NCBI GenBank assembly: GCA_951394045.1
Contig: OX595993.1
Coordinates: 992,001-1,056,000 of the forward strand
Origin: Nitzschia sp. DOCU1
Lineage: Eukaryota; Bacillariophyta; Bacillariophyceae; Bacillariales; Bacillariaceae
Length of the DNA stretch: 64,000 bases
Direction of reading: 5' to 3'
Position numbers and translations under genes: made by a program. A model generated the notes under the pieces. It saw nothing but the letters and a program-made list of their open reading frames with translations, made no database searches and was not told the origin of the DNA. Of this stretch, positions 10,208 through 19,426 are shown piece by piece. Position 1 is the stretch's first letter; each line of letters opens with the position of its first letter.

Positions 10208-10740
10208 TGCAGTACACTGCTTTGCACGTCGACTCCTTCGAATGATTGTAGTCCAAAATTATTAGTCTACTTAGTCATGTGCGACATCATGTGTGATGAC
10301 GTAGCGTGACGAAAGCGTTGCGCGCGGACGCGGACGCTAGGCCGGTCTCGGACATCCTCGGACAGGCCCATAACCTATTGACGTCACCGACGACGTGACG
10401 TTGCACGACACAGGCATCGCGCATGACTCCTGCTGGTCGAATGCCGATGAGATCCTAGTGTCAATGCCACCTAAGATCTGGCACCTCGATGACATTGCGG
10501 TGACTATACTTTATTCCAGAGTAGCTGACGACGTCCAAAGAACCCTAGTACAACGTCGTAGCTAATCTACTACAAGATGCATCAACCTCCTGTTCGGATT
10601 GTTGTCGATGCATGTCAAAGGTCTCGACTCTACTAGAACTACGAGAGCCTACGAGACAACTTGCATGAGAAATACATCTAGTTTTTAACTTAGCCATAAT
10701 TTTTTCACAACTATTTCGATCCTACAAACGACGTAGTGCA
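10208..10740 (+). repeat. Gypsy-1 5' LTR
   Basis: Begins TGCAGTACACTG and ends CGTAGTGCA. It contains several TGACG/ACGTCA words, including a perfect CRE (TGACGTCA, 10379-10386), which may drive the element under bZIP control. Confidence 0.95.
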
Positions 10741-10760
10741 TAGTGTTAACACTCCACGAC
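10741..10760 (+). other. Candidate primer-binding region of Gypsy-1 (unassigned primer)
   Basis: The sequence touching the 5' LTR is TAGTGTTAACACTCCACGAC. Gypsy-2 has nearly the same one at the same place (34567). It does not begin with TGG, so it is not a standard tRNA 3'-end site. GTGTTAACAC is palindromic. A tRNA-internal or self-primed start is possible; I cannot assign it. Confidence 0.4.
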
Positions 10761-10793
10761 AATCGTCGTGATCAAGACTAACTTACCATCAAG

Positions 10794-11969
10794 ATGAAGC
10801 TTTCTAACGCAACCGTCGCGGCCGTCGCCGCTATCCCTCGGAACGACATGATGAAAAGGGGTTTTCAACGCGCTCCAATCCCTATCCAACGTGAACCGGA
10901 AGTGATTGTGAACAAAGAGAAGCTTGTGACCTTCAAGTGCCGCAACATTCCCGACGATCCAAACTCGACTCAGTTTGAACTCTCGATTCTGCCTTTCAAT
11001 GGCGACGAGTCGGCCGAGACCTGGTTTCGCTTGCAAGACAAGGCGGAAAAAGTGATCAAGGGGCAGAACTTGACCACTGGTCCGCAGAGGTACGAGTTCT
11101 ATCGCCGTATCCTCATCGGAAAGGCTCTCGCCAGGTTCGAAGAGTCGGCAGCAGCCGCTGGAAACGAAACGATTGCAAATCTCAAGGCGACCCTACAAGG
11201 AGTAACCAATTACGTTCTCCCGGCTCGTGCACTTCAAACTCAGAAACGCTACATGCGCCGTTTGTGTCGCAAGCCTCCCGAGATGACCATGAAGGAGTAT
11301 ATCAGTCGCTTCCAGCAGCTCAACCATTATTTGGCGTTGTTTGATACTACGCGTGGCGACAGGAACAAGCTACCCAAGGACGAGATTATCGAGCATGCAG
11401 AGTTTGCTATCCCCGCTAGTTGGCGTCAGCAGATGATCCTACAAGGTTTTGAGCCGATTGATCACACTTTGGATGAGTTCACCCAGTTCTGTGAGCGCCT
11501 CGAATTCACTGAAAAGTTACATGAAGCTAATCACGTCCGTAAGCCAAAGCCAGATGGCGCCCATCCTCCGAAGGGGAAGCGAGACCCGAGAATGGATCAC
11601 TCGAAGCCCGCTGCTAAGCGCGGCGCCAATGACAAGACTCCTCCCTTTAAATGTGCCTACCATGGCCCCAACTGGTCCCACAACACTGGGGACTGCAAGA
11701 TGGTGGTGGCGCAGGCCCAGAAGATGGCTGCCACCCACGGAAATTTCATCAAGAACGGCGAAAAGAAGCCTCGTTACGGCAACCGTACTTGGGTACGTGA
11801 CGATGGCGGCGCCAACAAGAAAGAAGAACTGCATGCCATGATCCAGAACATGGTCAAGGACGCGGTCAAGGACGAACGCAAGCGCAAGGCGATTGATCCA
11901 CCCGACGAGGAAAACTTCAATGTGGACGAACTCTTGGCTAACCTTGTCGCTAGCGACGATGAAAACTGA
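10794..11969 (+). CDS. gag: Gag of Gypsy-1
   Basis: 391 residues, highly basic toward the C terminus. Residues ~60-230 form the capsid-like helical region (PFNGDESAETWFRLQDKA, ALQTQKRYMRRLCRKPPEMT, CERLEF). A Cys-His cluster C-A-Y-H-G...H-N-T-G-D-C at ~residues 286-300 is a variant zinc knuckle for RNA packaging. The C terminus is Lys/Arg- and Asp/Glu-rich. The frame ends with a UGA (11967-11969) directly followed, in the same frame, by the open pol frame, so this stop is a readthrough candidate. The first ATG lies 53 bp after the LTR. Confidence 0.93.
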   Translation: MKLSNATVAAVAAIPRNDMMKRGFQRAPIPIQREPEVIVNKEKLVTFKCRNIPDDPNSTQFELSILPFNGDESAETWFRLQDKAEKVIKGQNLTTGPQRYEFYRRILIGKALARFEESAAAAGNETIANLKATLQGVTNYVLPARALQTQKRYMRRLCRKPPEMTMKEYISRFQQLNHYLALFDTTRGDRNKLPKDEIIEHAEFAIPASWRQQMILQGFEPIDHTLDEFTQFCERLEFTEKLHEANHVRKPKPDGAHPPKGKRDPRMDHSKPAAKRGANDKTPPFKCAYHGPNWSHNTGDCKMVVAQAQKMAATHGNFIKNGEKKPRYGNRTWVRDDGGANKKEELHAMIQNMVKDAVKDERKRKAIDPPDEENFNVDELLANLVASDDEN

Positions 11970-12005
11970 AGGTGTGAGCGAGTTGTACACGAAAAATCTA
12001 GTTTA

Positions 12006-15000
12006 ATGCATAATCATAAGGACGAGTTATCCTATTACAAAGTCTCTGAAAGAGCAGGTGGGAAACGCAAAAATTGCGGATGTGACGAAGTTTTCGTTTT
12101 CCACGAGCAACGCGATGGGGCACGACATGCGCGCCCATCCGTCTATATACCGTCCGAGCCGGGCGAGGTCTTCGCCTCATTGGACCAATGCATTAATTAC
12201 CGTATCGCGGCGGAATCGCACGCGATAACACGACTGTACAACCGGAGCTCACCAAAACGCCAGAAAACCGCGCCAGACGAAATTCCGTACTGTTTCGCGC
12301 AAATTAACACGCGCCTAGGCAAGGCCAAGGCGGCAGCGTTGACGACGCTACTAGACACCGGAGCATCACGAGGACTGATCTCCGAGAAACATGTCAAGAA
12401 ACTACGTGTCAGGACGACACCATCGAGAACCACCTTCACGACAGCTGGAGGTGTCGTCGAGACACACCGCGAAGTAAAAATCCAGTTTAAACTTCCGGAA
12501 TTTCATGCCAATAGGGTGATTGAATGGGTCTTCCAGGTGACATCCGACCTTGGCAACTACGACATGATCATTGGCAGAGATCTTCTGCGAGAACTAGGTG
12601 TCAAGTTCGACTTCAAGACAAGGGAAGTCGAATGGGACTCAGCTGCTATAGCAATGAAGATATATGGCGAGACGCCCGACGAAGACGCCTGGCAGGCCGA
12701 CGCAGATGGTGGTGCCAAGTCTATTAAACAAATCTTAGACGCTAAATATGCCCCAGCGGACATTCCGCAGAAAATCTCCGAGATGGACCATCTGTCGGAA
12801 GAAGATAAATCCGCCCTCAAGACGCTTCTTCAGAAACATGAGACGCTCTTTGACGGCACGCTCGGCACTTGGAAAGGCGAGCCCTATGATATCGAGCTAA
12901 AGCCTAATGTCACGCCATATCATGCGAGGCCATATCCAGTGCCGAAGGCATATGAACAGACGCTACGCGACGAGGTCGATCGCCTCTGCGCAGTCGGCGT
13001 ACTAAAGAAAGTTAACCGCTCTGAATGGGCGGCACCGTCGTTCATCATACCAAAGAAGGACAAGACGGTACGATTCATAAACGACTTTCGCGAGCTCAAC
13101 AAGCGAATCAAGCGGAAGCCATTCCCGCTACCAAAGATACAAGAGCTACTGTTAAAACTAGAAGGTTTTCAGTACGCTACTAGTTTAGACCTAAACATGG
13201 GCTACTACCATGTGGAACTTAGTCCGAACGCAAAGAAACTTTGCACTCTCGTCTTCCCATGGGGAAAATATGAGATGCAGCGACTACCTATGGGACTCAG
13301 CAATAGCCCCGATATCTTCCAGGAAAAGATGTCGTCGCTGTTCGCAGACCTAGAGTACATACGTACGTACATAGACGATCTTCTAGTACTTACTAAGGGT
13401 AGTTACCTAGACCACCTAGAGAAACTCGACGTGGTACTACAACGTCTGAAAGACACGGGACTCAAGGTGAACATCAAGAAGTCCTTCTTCGCGAAAGCGG
13501 AGCTCGAATACCTTGGCTACTGGATTACCCGCGACGGCATCCAACCAGTAGCAACCAAAGTGCAAGCAATCCAAGCCATGCTCGCACCGCGCAATAAAAA
13601 GGAACTACGCGCTTTCATCGGTATCGTGAATTATTATCGCGACATGTGGGTGCGCCGTTCGCACATCCTCGCCCCGCTCGCATCACTTACGTCGAAAACA
13701 GCTAAGTGGGAGTGGACCGGCGCGCACCAAGAGGCATTTGACACGATGAAGAAAATAATAAGTAAGGAGGTTCTCCTAACTTACCCGAACTTTCATCTAC
13801 CGTTTGATATACATACTGACGCGAGCGACACGCAGCTTGGCGCGGTCATCTCGCAGAACGGTAAGCCTATCGCGTTCTATAGTCGCAAACTCAATCCCGC
13901 GCAGACACGGTATACTACTACCGAGCGGGAACTACTAGCTATTGTAGAGACACTCAAGGAGTTCCGTACGATTCTCCTAGGTCAACAGATTCGCGTCTAC
14001 ACCGACCACAAGAATCTAACCTATAAAAACTTCAATACCGAACGCGTTATGCGCTGGCGACTCATCCTCGAAGAGTATGGTCCCGAACTCGTCTACGTTC
14101 GAGGTGAGACGAATGTAGTAGCGGACGCTCTTAGTCGACTTGGTAAGGACGAAAAGCCCTTTACCGAGGCCAATTTCGCAGAGTACTTTGGGGGCGACGA
14201 ACTACCTGAAAGCGTCTTCCCCCTTACCTACAAGTACATTATGCGACATCAGCGAAAAGATACCGCGCTGCTCCAAAAGGCAGCGTTGGACAGTAGATAT
14301 AGTGTAAAGGTTTTTCGTGGGGGCGGTAAGAAACGTCCTCTAGTAGTTAGAGATGGTAAGATAGTTATTCCGCAGTCACTCCAACGCCGATGCGTTGAGT
14401 GGTACCACGAGACACTGTGTCATCCGGGCGAGACCCGAACAGAGCACACGATTCGGCAGCACTTCTACTGGAAAGGACTGCGAGCCGATGTCGTCGATAT
14501 CTGCAAAAAATGCAGGTTGTGCCAATTAACAAAACGCAAGACCCTTAAGTACGGGCACCTACCAATTAAGGAACCCGAGAGCGAACCTTGGGAAATCCTA
14601 TGTGTCGATCTCATAGGCCCCTACTCGATTAACCAGGGTAAACGAAATAAGGGTAAACAGAAACAACTCGAGCTTTGGTGCCTTACCATGATTGATCCGG
14701 CAACTGGCTGGTTTGAGATGGTTCGCGTACCCAATAAAGAGGCTTTTAGTATCGCCGAATTAGCCGAAAAGACGTGGTTCACGAGATACCCGTGGCCGCA
14801 ACAGGTTATTTATGACCGCGGTACGGAGTTCATGGGCGAATTCCGGCGAATGGTCAAGGAAGACTACGGCGTGCTTGCGCGCCCAATCACTGCGAGGAAT
14901 CCGCAGGCGAACGCAATACTCGAACGAGTACACCAAACTATCGGGAACATGATTCGTACGTTTGAACTGCAGCACTCAGACGATACAGTCGGACTCGATG

Positions 15001-15377
15001 GAATCCTGGCAGCCGTGATGTTCGCTGTTCGCGCGACATACCACACTACGCTACAGGCTACGCCGATGCAACTAGTATTCGGTAGAGATGCTATTCTCAA
15101 CACCCGCTTCGAAGCTAATTGGAAGCTCATCCGTGAGCGCAAGATGCAACGCATTGCGAAGAACAATGCGGCAGAAAACAAAACGCGATTGCCGTATGAG
15201 TATCGCGCAGGCCAACAGATCATGATCAAGCAGGACCAACAACGTAAGTTCGGTGCTAACCCCTACGATGGTCCGTATCCAATCGTCGCCGTGAATGACA
15301 ACGGTACAGTACGTATCCAGAAGGGTGCCGTTACTCAGACTTGGAACATTCGTAACATACATCCGTATCATAGTTAA
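12006..15377 (+). CDS. pol: Pol polyprotein of Gypsy-1 (PR-RT-RH-IN)
   Basis: 1123 residues from the ATG at 12006, but the frame is open from 11970, right behind the gag UGA, so the natural product is probably Gag-Pol. In order: aspartic protease with LLDTGASRG (~residue 117); reverse transcriptase with LDLNMGYYHVEL, LPMGLSNSPDIFQ and catalytic YIDD (~455); RNase H with HTDAS (~604) and TDHKNLTYK; integrase with an H-x-H/C-x2-C zinc domain (~800-840), then the DDE triad in CVDLIGPY, YDRGTEF and NAILERVHQTI. The C terminus GPYPIV...IRNIHPYHS is a GPY/F-like tail. No lesions are seen. Confidence 0.97.
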   Translation: MHNHKDELSYYKVSERAGGKRKNCGCDEVFVFHEQRDGARHARPSVYIPSEPGEVFASLDQCINYRIAAESHAITRLYNRSSPKRQKTAPDEIPYCFAQINTRLGKAKAAALTTLLDTGASRGLISEKHVKKLRVRTTPSRTTFTTAGGVVETHREVKIQFKLPEFHANRVIEWVFQVTSDLGNYDMIIGRDLLRELGVKFDFKTREVEWDSAAIAMKIYGETPDEDAWQADADGGAKSIKQILDAKYAPADIPQKISEMDHLSEEDKSALKTLLQKHETLFDGTLGTWKGEPYDIELKPNVTPYHARPYPVPKAYEQTLRDEVDRLCAVGVLKKVNRSEWAAPSFIIPKKDKTVRFINDFRELNKRIKRKPFPLPKIQELLLKLEGFQYATSLDLNMGYYHVELSPNAKKLCTLVFPWGKYEMQRLPMGLSNSPDIFQEKMSSLFADLEYIRTYIDDLLVLTKGSYLDHLEKLDVVLQRLKDTGLKVNIKKSFFAKAELEYLGYWITRDGIQPVATKVQAIQAMLAPRNKKELRAFIGIVNYYRDMWVRRSHILAPLASLTSKTAKWEWTGAHQEAFDTMKKIISKEVLLTYPNFHLPFDIHTDASDTQLGAVISQNGKPIAFYSRKLNPAQTRYTTTERELLAIVETLKEFRTILLGQQIRVYTDHKNLTYKNFNTERVMRWRLILEEYGPELVYVRGETNVVADALSRLGKDEKPFTEANFAEYFGGDELPESVFPLTYKYIMRHQRKDTALLQKAALDSRYSVKVFRGGGKKRPLVVRDGKIVIPQSLQRRCVEWYHETLCHPGETRTEHTIRQHFYWKGLRADVVDICKKCRLCQLTKRKTLKYGHLPIKEPESEPWEILCVDLIGPYSINQGKRNKGKQKQLELWCLTMIDPATGWFEMVRVPNKEAFSIAELAEKTWFTRYPWPQQVIYDRGTEFMGEFRRMVKEDYGVLARPITARNPQANAILERVHQTIGNMIRTFELQHSDDTVGLDGILAAVMFAVRATYHTTLQATPMQLVFGRDAILNTRFEANWKLIRERKMQRIAKNNAAENKTRLPYEYRAGQQIMIKQDQQRKFGANPYDGPYPIVAVNDNGTVRIQKGAVTQTWNIRNIHPYHS

Positions 15378-15395
15378 GTCCTGTCCCTCCGTCAT

Positions 15396-15404
15396 GGGGG
15401 CGGG
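15396..15404 (+). other. Polypurine tract of Gypsy-1
   Basis: GGGGGCGGG immediately before the 3' LTR. The preceding GTCATGGGGGCG is shared with Gypsy-2 (39606-39617). Confidence 0.7.
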
Positions 15405-15937
15405 TGCAGTACACTGCTTTGCACGTCGACTCCTTCGAATGATTGTAGTCCAAAATTATTAGTCTACTTAGTCATGTGCGACATCATGTGTGATGACGTA
15501 GCGTGACGAAAGCGTTGCGCGCGGACGCGGACGCTAGGCCGGTCTCGGACATCCTCGGACAGGCCCATAACCTATTGACGTCACCGACGACGTGACGTTG
15601 CACGACACAGGCATCGCGCATGACTCCTGCTGGTCGAATGCCGATGAGATCCTAGTGTCAATGCCACCTAAGATCTGGCACCTCGATGACATTGCGGTGA
15701 CTATACTTTATTCCAGAGTAGCTGACGACGTCCAAAGAACCCTAGTACAACGTCGTAGCTAATCTACTACAAGATGCATCAACCTCCTGTTCGGATTGTT
15801 GTCGATGCATGTCAAAGGTCTCGACTCTACTAGAACTACGAGAGCCTACGAGACAACTTGCATGAGAAATACATCTAGTTTTTAACTTAGCCATAATTTT
15901 TTCACAACTATTTCGATCCTACAAACGACGTAGTGCA
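15405..15937 (+). repeat. Gypsy-1 3' LTR
   Basis: 533 bp, the same as 10208-10740 by eye. Followed by CTGG, the target duplication. Confidence 0.95.
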
Positions 15938-16356
15938 CTGGCGTCACAAAAAACGGAGCGATCTCATTGGTCTACCAAACTATTCCGAGGTAAATTTCCA
16001 CGGGTATCCGTCCGAAAATATTGATCAAAATATGTGGACGGAAACTCAAAATGTCCCGTCTGAAAATCTGATATTTCCATTTGGGGCAGTTTTCACGGTC
16101 CTATAGAAACCATATTTTGGGGGTTCTCCCATAAACCTAAGAAATTCCACTTTCCTCGCGCGATTTCCATACCAGATCTTTAACTTGTGGCACGGTCGGT
16201 TTCGGCTACTGTGATCGTACCCTAAAAAAATACGACCGTACATGAGACCCTGTAGACCTGAGTACAAAGTCTACGTAACCTGCCCAACACACTACGCATC
16301 GACACCACATCTCGCGCAACGACGCGTCAGTTGGCAGCATCGGAGCGCGGCGGGAC
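15938..16356. other. Intergenic with a diverged repeat fragment
   Basis: No gene. Words at 16097-16180 (CCTATAGAAA, then CGCGCGATTTCCATACC) occur collinearly but inverted at 9200-9310, suggesting two old copies of one repeat family on either side of Gypsy-1. Confidence 0.35.
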
Positions 16357-17272
16357 ATGTTGCATCGGATTTTCTGTGGAAGAGCCTGGCAACAAGGTGC
16401 TCTGGTGATGACAATGTTGTGGCAACTAACAAGATCGTCCCAGGCGTTTCAGGCTCCCCTATCCAGACTATCAAGAATAGCTCAAGTGTCATCTGCTGCT
16501 CTATGAGTGTACCAGTATACGACAGACGATCATGTGGACTATGACGTGATTGTGATCGGTGGGGGCCACGCGGGTTGTGATGCGGCGGCGGCATCCGCCC
16601 GAACGGGCGCCAGAACGGCTCTCGTCACGCAACGCCTCGATACCATTGGAGAGCTAAGCTGCAATCCTAGTATTGGAGGCATTGGCAAGGGGCATCTTGT
16701 ACGTGAGATTGATGCCTTGGATGGACTCATGGGACGAATGGCCGATGAAGGTGGAATCCACTATCGACTGTTAAATCGACGCAAGGGACCGGCAGTGCGA
16801 GGACCAAGAGCTCAAATGGATCGCCATTTGTGCAAGGCTGCCATGCAAAGTGAGTTGCGCCAAGTCCCCAATTTGTACCTAGTGGAAGGGAGTGCCCAGG
16901 ATTTGCTTTTGGACGAATCTGTTGGCAATAAGCAATAACAATCTCGAGTCCATGGCTCCCATGGAAGCCACCAATCAGGTCCCGGCCCATAATCGTCAGG
17001 CTCGCATTCGGGGTGTTGTCGTGCAAAAAGCGGATGCGTCTAGTCAAGAAATATCCGCTCGAGCCGTTGTTATAACCACAGGAACCTTTCTGAGAGGTGT
17101 CCTCATGATTGGCCATGAACGATACAGCGGCGGGAGGCATTTATGAGATTCCAAACAAGTCGAACCACCTTCCGTCGGACTGGCCCAAATGCTAGCCAAG
17201 CACAATTTTGCCTTGGGACGCCTCAAGATGGGGATGCCCGCGCAATGTAGAACTAGAGAAATGGTCAGGGAA
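16357..17272 (+). pseudogene. mnmG: Truncated, decayed mnmG/gidA (MTO1-like) gene fragment
   Basis: Starts with an organelle-presequence-like stretch (MLHRIFCGRAWQ...) from ATG 16357, then the MnmG FAD-binding start [20 protein letters not shown], then [23 protein letters not shown] and [16 protein letters not shown]. MnmG/MTO1 makes the 5-carboxymethylaminomethyl or taurinomethyl modification of U34 in organellar and bacterial tRNAs. Lesions: an in-frame TGA at 16504-16506 between presequence and FAD domain; a frameshift near 16920-16937; a TGA at 17144-17146 after YSGGRHL; and loss of similarity after about 17260 (LGRLKMGMPAQ). Only ~230 of ~620-700 family residues remain. A working copy presumably exists elsewhere. 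Confidence 0.85.
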
Positions 17273-17879
17273 TATATCATGATTCCTTCTTCCTTTCTGT
17301 GCTCTAGTAGTAGAGCAACTCCATAGCCATCGTTAGATTCAGCTTACTAGTCTAATAGGCAGCTATGATACTATAAAATAGTCGTCCATGAATTCAATGA
17401 ATGACGACGCTAAATATAGTAGTATTTTACTTTTGCTAAGGTTCGGGGTTGAGAAGAAGGATGCCGAGCTAACGCATAGTCACAACTCTAATTTTTAGCT
17501 ACTGGGTCTCATTTTTAGGAGTGTAGCGCTTTTTTCTCGTGGTAGGGTCTCATTTCCATCAATATTTATACGACTGCAAATGAGACCCTTGTTGCATTTT
17601 CATACTCCCGCTCGCCTTATCCTATGGGTCAAATACTCCAATTTTGGATGGGGTATGATGACGTAGACTGCGTGGCCGGGCTACCAGAAAATACGATCCC
17701 GGTCTCATTTTACCAATAATGTATCGTACCTGTAGAGGGCGGGCCAAATTTTCCAGCGAACCAGATCCGACCCTGGCCCATGCCCTAGTGACGTTATACT
17801 GAGTTCTGTGTGTACACCGAGGAACTTCGATACCGCGCAAACGGTATCCCGAAAACGAGCTAACCGTTTCGGCGATGAT

Positions 17880-17961
17880 CTGGGGAAGTCGTGGGGAAGT
17901 TGTCGACGAGGGGAAGTTGAGGTGAAGTTGAGGTGAAGTTGAGGTGAAGTTGAGGTGAAGT
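17880..17961. repeat. 11-bp minisatellite, cluster 1
   Basis: About five to seven units of GAAGTTGAGGT and the variant GGGGAAGTTG. The same unit reappears at 18140-18212. Confidence 0.8.
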
Positions 17962-18139
17962 GCGCAAGGTCGACCGAACATCACGCCGGCCGGTTCAACC
18001 GCCAAGCCAGCCCTGTCGAAGACGTTTTGAAAACGTTTTGGACACATTCAAACTTGGTCGGCCGACTCGGTCTGTTGGTGGATGTCGGACTGGCTGGCTT
18101 TGGCGCGCACGGTCATCCCTTTGGCGCGCACGGTACGAC

Positions 18140-18212
18140 GACGAGGTGAAGTTGAGGTGAAGTTGAGGGGAAGTTGTCGACTAGGTGAAGTTGAGGTGAA
18201 GTTGAGGGGAAG
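18140..18212. repeat. 11-bp minisatellite, cluster 2
   Basis: Units of GAAGTTGAGGT/G in two sub-blocks, each closing with GAGGGGAAGTTGT; the second sub-block repeats the first. Same unit as 17880-17961. Confidence 0.8.
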
Positions 18213-18913
18213 TTGTTTTAGCGATAGTTATCAAGGCGTTTGGAATAACGCGGAATTCAAAGCACTCGCTTCTATGTGATCAATATATATGCCTCACATA
18301 TGCCCTTTTAGGCCATGGGCCTGCCGAGGCGGGAAACCGGTGCTGTACAAGACTTGTCGACTGTTGGTGATCCGAGTCTCGATGGACACTCCAGACTCGA
18401 TTGTGCGCGACTACCGGGAGTTTAGTGCATGTGAGTACCTATTTGTCCGGCCTGCGTTGTCGTGTGAGCGTGCTCGCCTTTGGAGGGACATGAATTCCCT
18501 CCATCTTTTAGCGATTCTGGCGCTAATCCAAGGCTCGTTTCGACGCGGGAAGCCTACTCTTGGGTGGGTGGGTAGCAGCTTTCTCCATTCCCTTTATCTT
18601 TTGCTTTATTTGAACATGTGCACAATTGCCCACTCCGAACAACATTGGTTGGATTTGCTCCATCCACCTATTCCTTCTTTGGACGATACAGAATCTAAAA
18701 TCTCTAAATGCAAACTCGTCCAATTCTGCATGGTCAACAACAACACTTCTTTCGCGCCTTTTTGGACATGGGCCCGCGGCACTTGGATCTGAGAACTCCC
18801 GCGTCAAACAGCAGGAATTCGAAAACATCCAACACATACTTCACATCTTATGCACATAATTCCCAAATAAACGTCGCTCGACCACTACCAATCATACTAA
18901 ACGAAACAACACG

Positions 18914-19426
18914 ATGAAGCTCTGGCTCTATCTTGCCCTCCTCGGCACTGCATTCGTTGCAGGAGACGACAAGGGATCCGACGTAGCAGGAGAGATTTCA
19001 GAAACGAAGGTGTGCGCAGATGGTCTGTTCAACCTCGAATGTAGCTTCGAGGTAAGCTATAAGGATTTCCGCCGCCGTTTAGGCGGTAGCGACGAGGACA
19101 GAGTCAGTCTACGTGGTTTAAAGAAGGACGAAGAACCCAGGGGCGGCAGCGAAGTCAGTTACCCAACAGACGTTTTTTCCGATATCGTCGTCAAGCAGGA
19201 TGGAATGGAGGTGGAGTTCACACAAACTCCAGTCGCAGAAACCATCTACTCGGGCTCCACTGACGAAGTCCTTGGGGACGATTGGAAGCTCCAGACCTAT
19301 GTGACCGTTGTGCAAGTCTTGGATGGTCCGAAGGCAGAGTTGCTTTTCAAAGTAAAGCGCTCTCTATCTGACGGAGTCTATAAAAACACATACAATGATT
19401 TCAAAATCACGTGGAGTGACTGCTAA
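18914..19426 (+). CDS. Small secreted protein, unknown function
   Basis: 170 residues. An N-terminal signal peptide (MKLWLYLALLGTAFVAG, likely cleaved near AGD or the following DDK) precedes an acidic mature chain with four Cys: C-A-D-G-L-F-N-L-E-C near residues 34-43 and the terminal WSDC, suggesting disulfides outside the cytosol. An R-rich patch FRRRLGG (~53) and repeated YKDF/YNDFK phrases are seen. No known domain. ATG context ACACGATGA is good and the frame uses one clean start. Secreted or cell-wall/frustule-associated would fit, but that is inference. Confidence 0.75.
   Translation: MKLWLYLALLGTAFVAGDDKGSDVAGEISETKVCADGLFNLECSFEVSYKDFRRRLGGSDEDRVSLRGLKKDEEPRGGSEVSYPTDVFSDIVVKQDGMEVEFTQTPVAETIYSGSTDEVLGDDWKLQTYVTVVQVLDGPKAELLFKVKRSLSDGVYKNTYNDFKITWSDC

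Larger units (their letters stand above)
10208..15937 (+). mobile_element. Intact Ty3/gypsy LTR retrotransposon (Gypsy-1)
   Basis: Two 533-bp LTRs (10208-10740 and 15405-15937) that look identical by eye, flanked by a 4-bp target duplication CTGG (10204-10207 and 15938-15941). Gag (10794-11969) and Pol (12006-15377) are uninterrupted. Domain order is protease, reverse transcriptase, RNase H, integrase, as in gypsy. A polypurine tract (15396-15404) abuts the 3' LTR. Identical LTRs and open frames mean a very recent, possibly active insertion. Confidence 0.96.
17273..18913. other. Gene-free stretch with 11-bp minisatellites
   Basis: No supported gene. GGTCTCATTT or its complement occurs at about 17505, 17545, 17581 and 17700. 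Two minisatellite clusters (listed separately) and a direct repeat of TTTGGCGCGCACGGT (about 18097 and 18120) are present. The 167-codon ORF at 18289-18792 has no recognisable feature and overlaps the likely 5' region of the next gene. Confidence 0.4.

Noticed and set aside
9903..10265. 120-codon ORF before Gypsy-1
   Set aside because: Low-complexity Leu/Met/Ile stretch that continues into the LTR, which was inserted later; not a pre-existing gene.
17622..18047. 141-codon minus ORF with HLNFTSTSPQ repeats
   Set aside because: It is the reading of the 11-bp minisatellite; no conserved features.
18289..18792. 167-codon plus-strand ORF
   Set aside because: No domain or conserved pattern, mixed hydrophobic and polar runs, overlaps several other ORFs and the likely 5' region of the secreted-protein gene.
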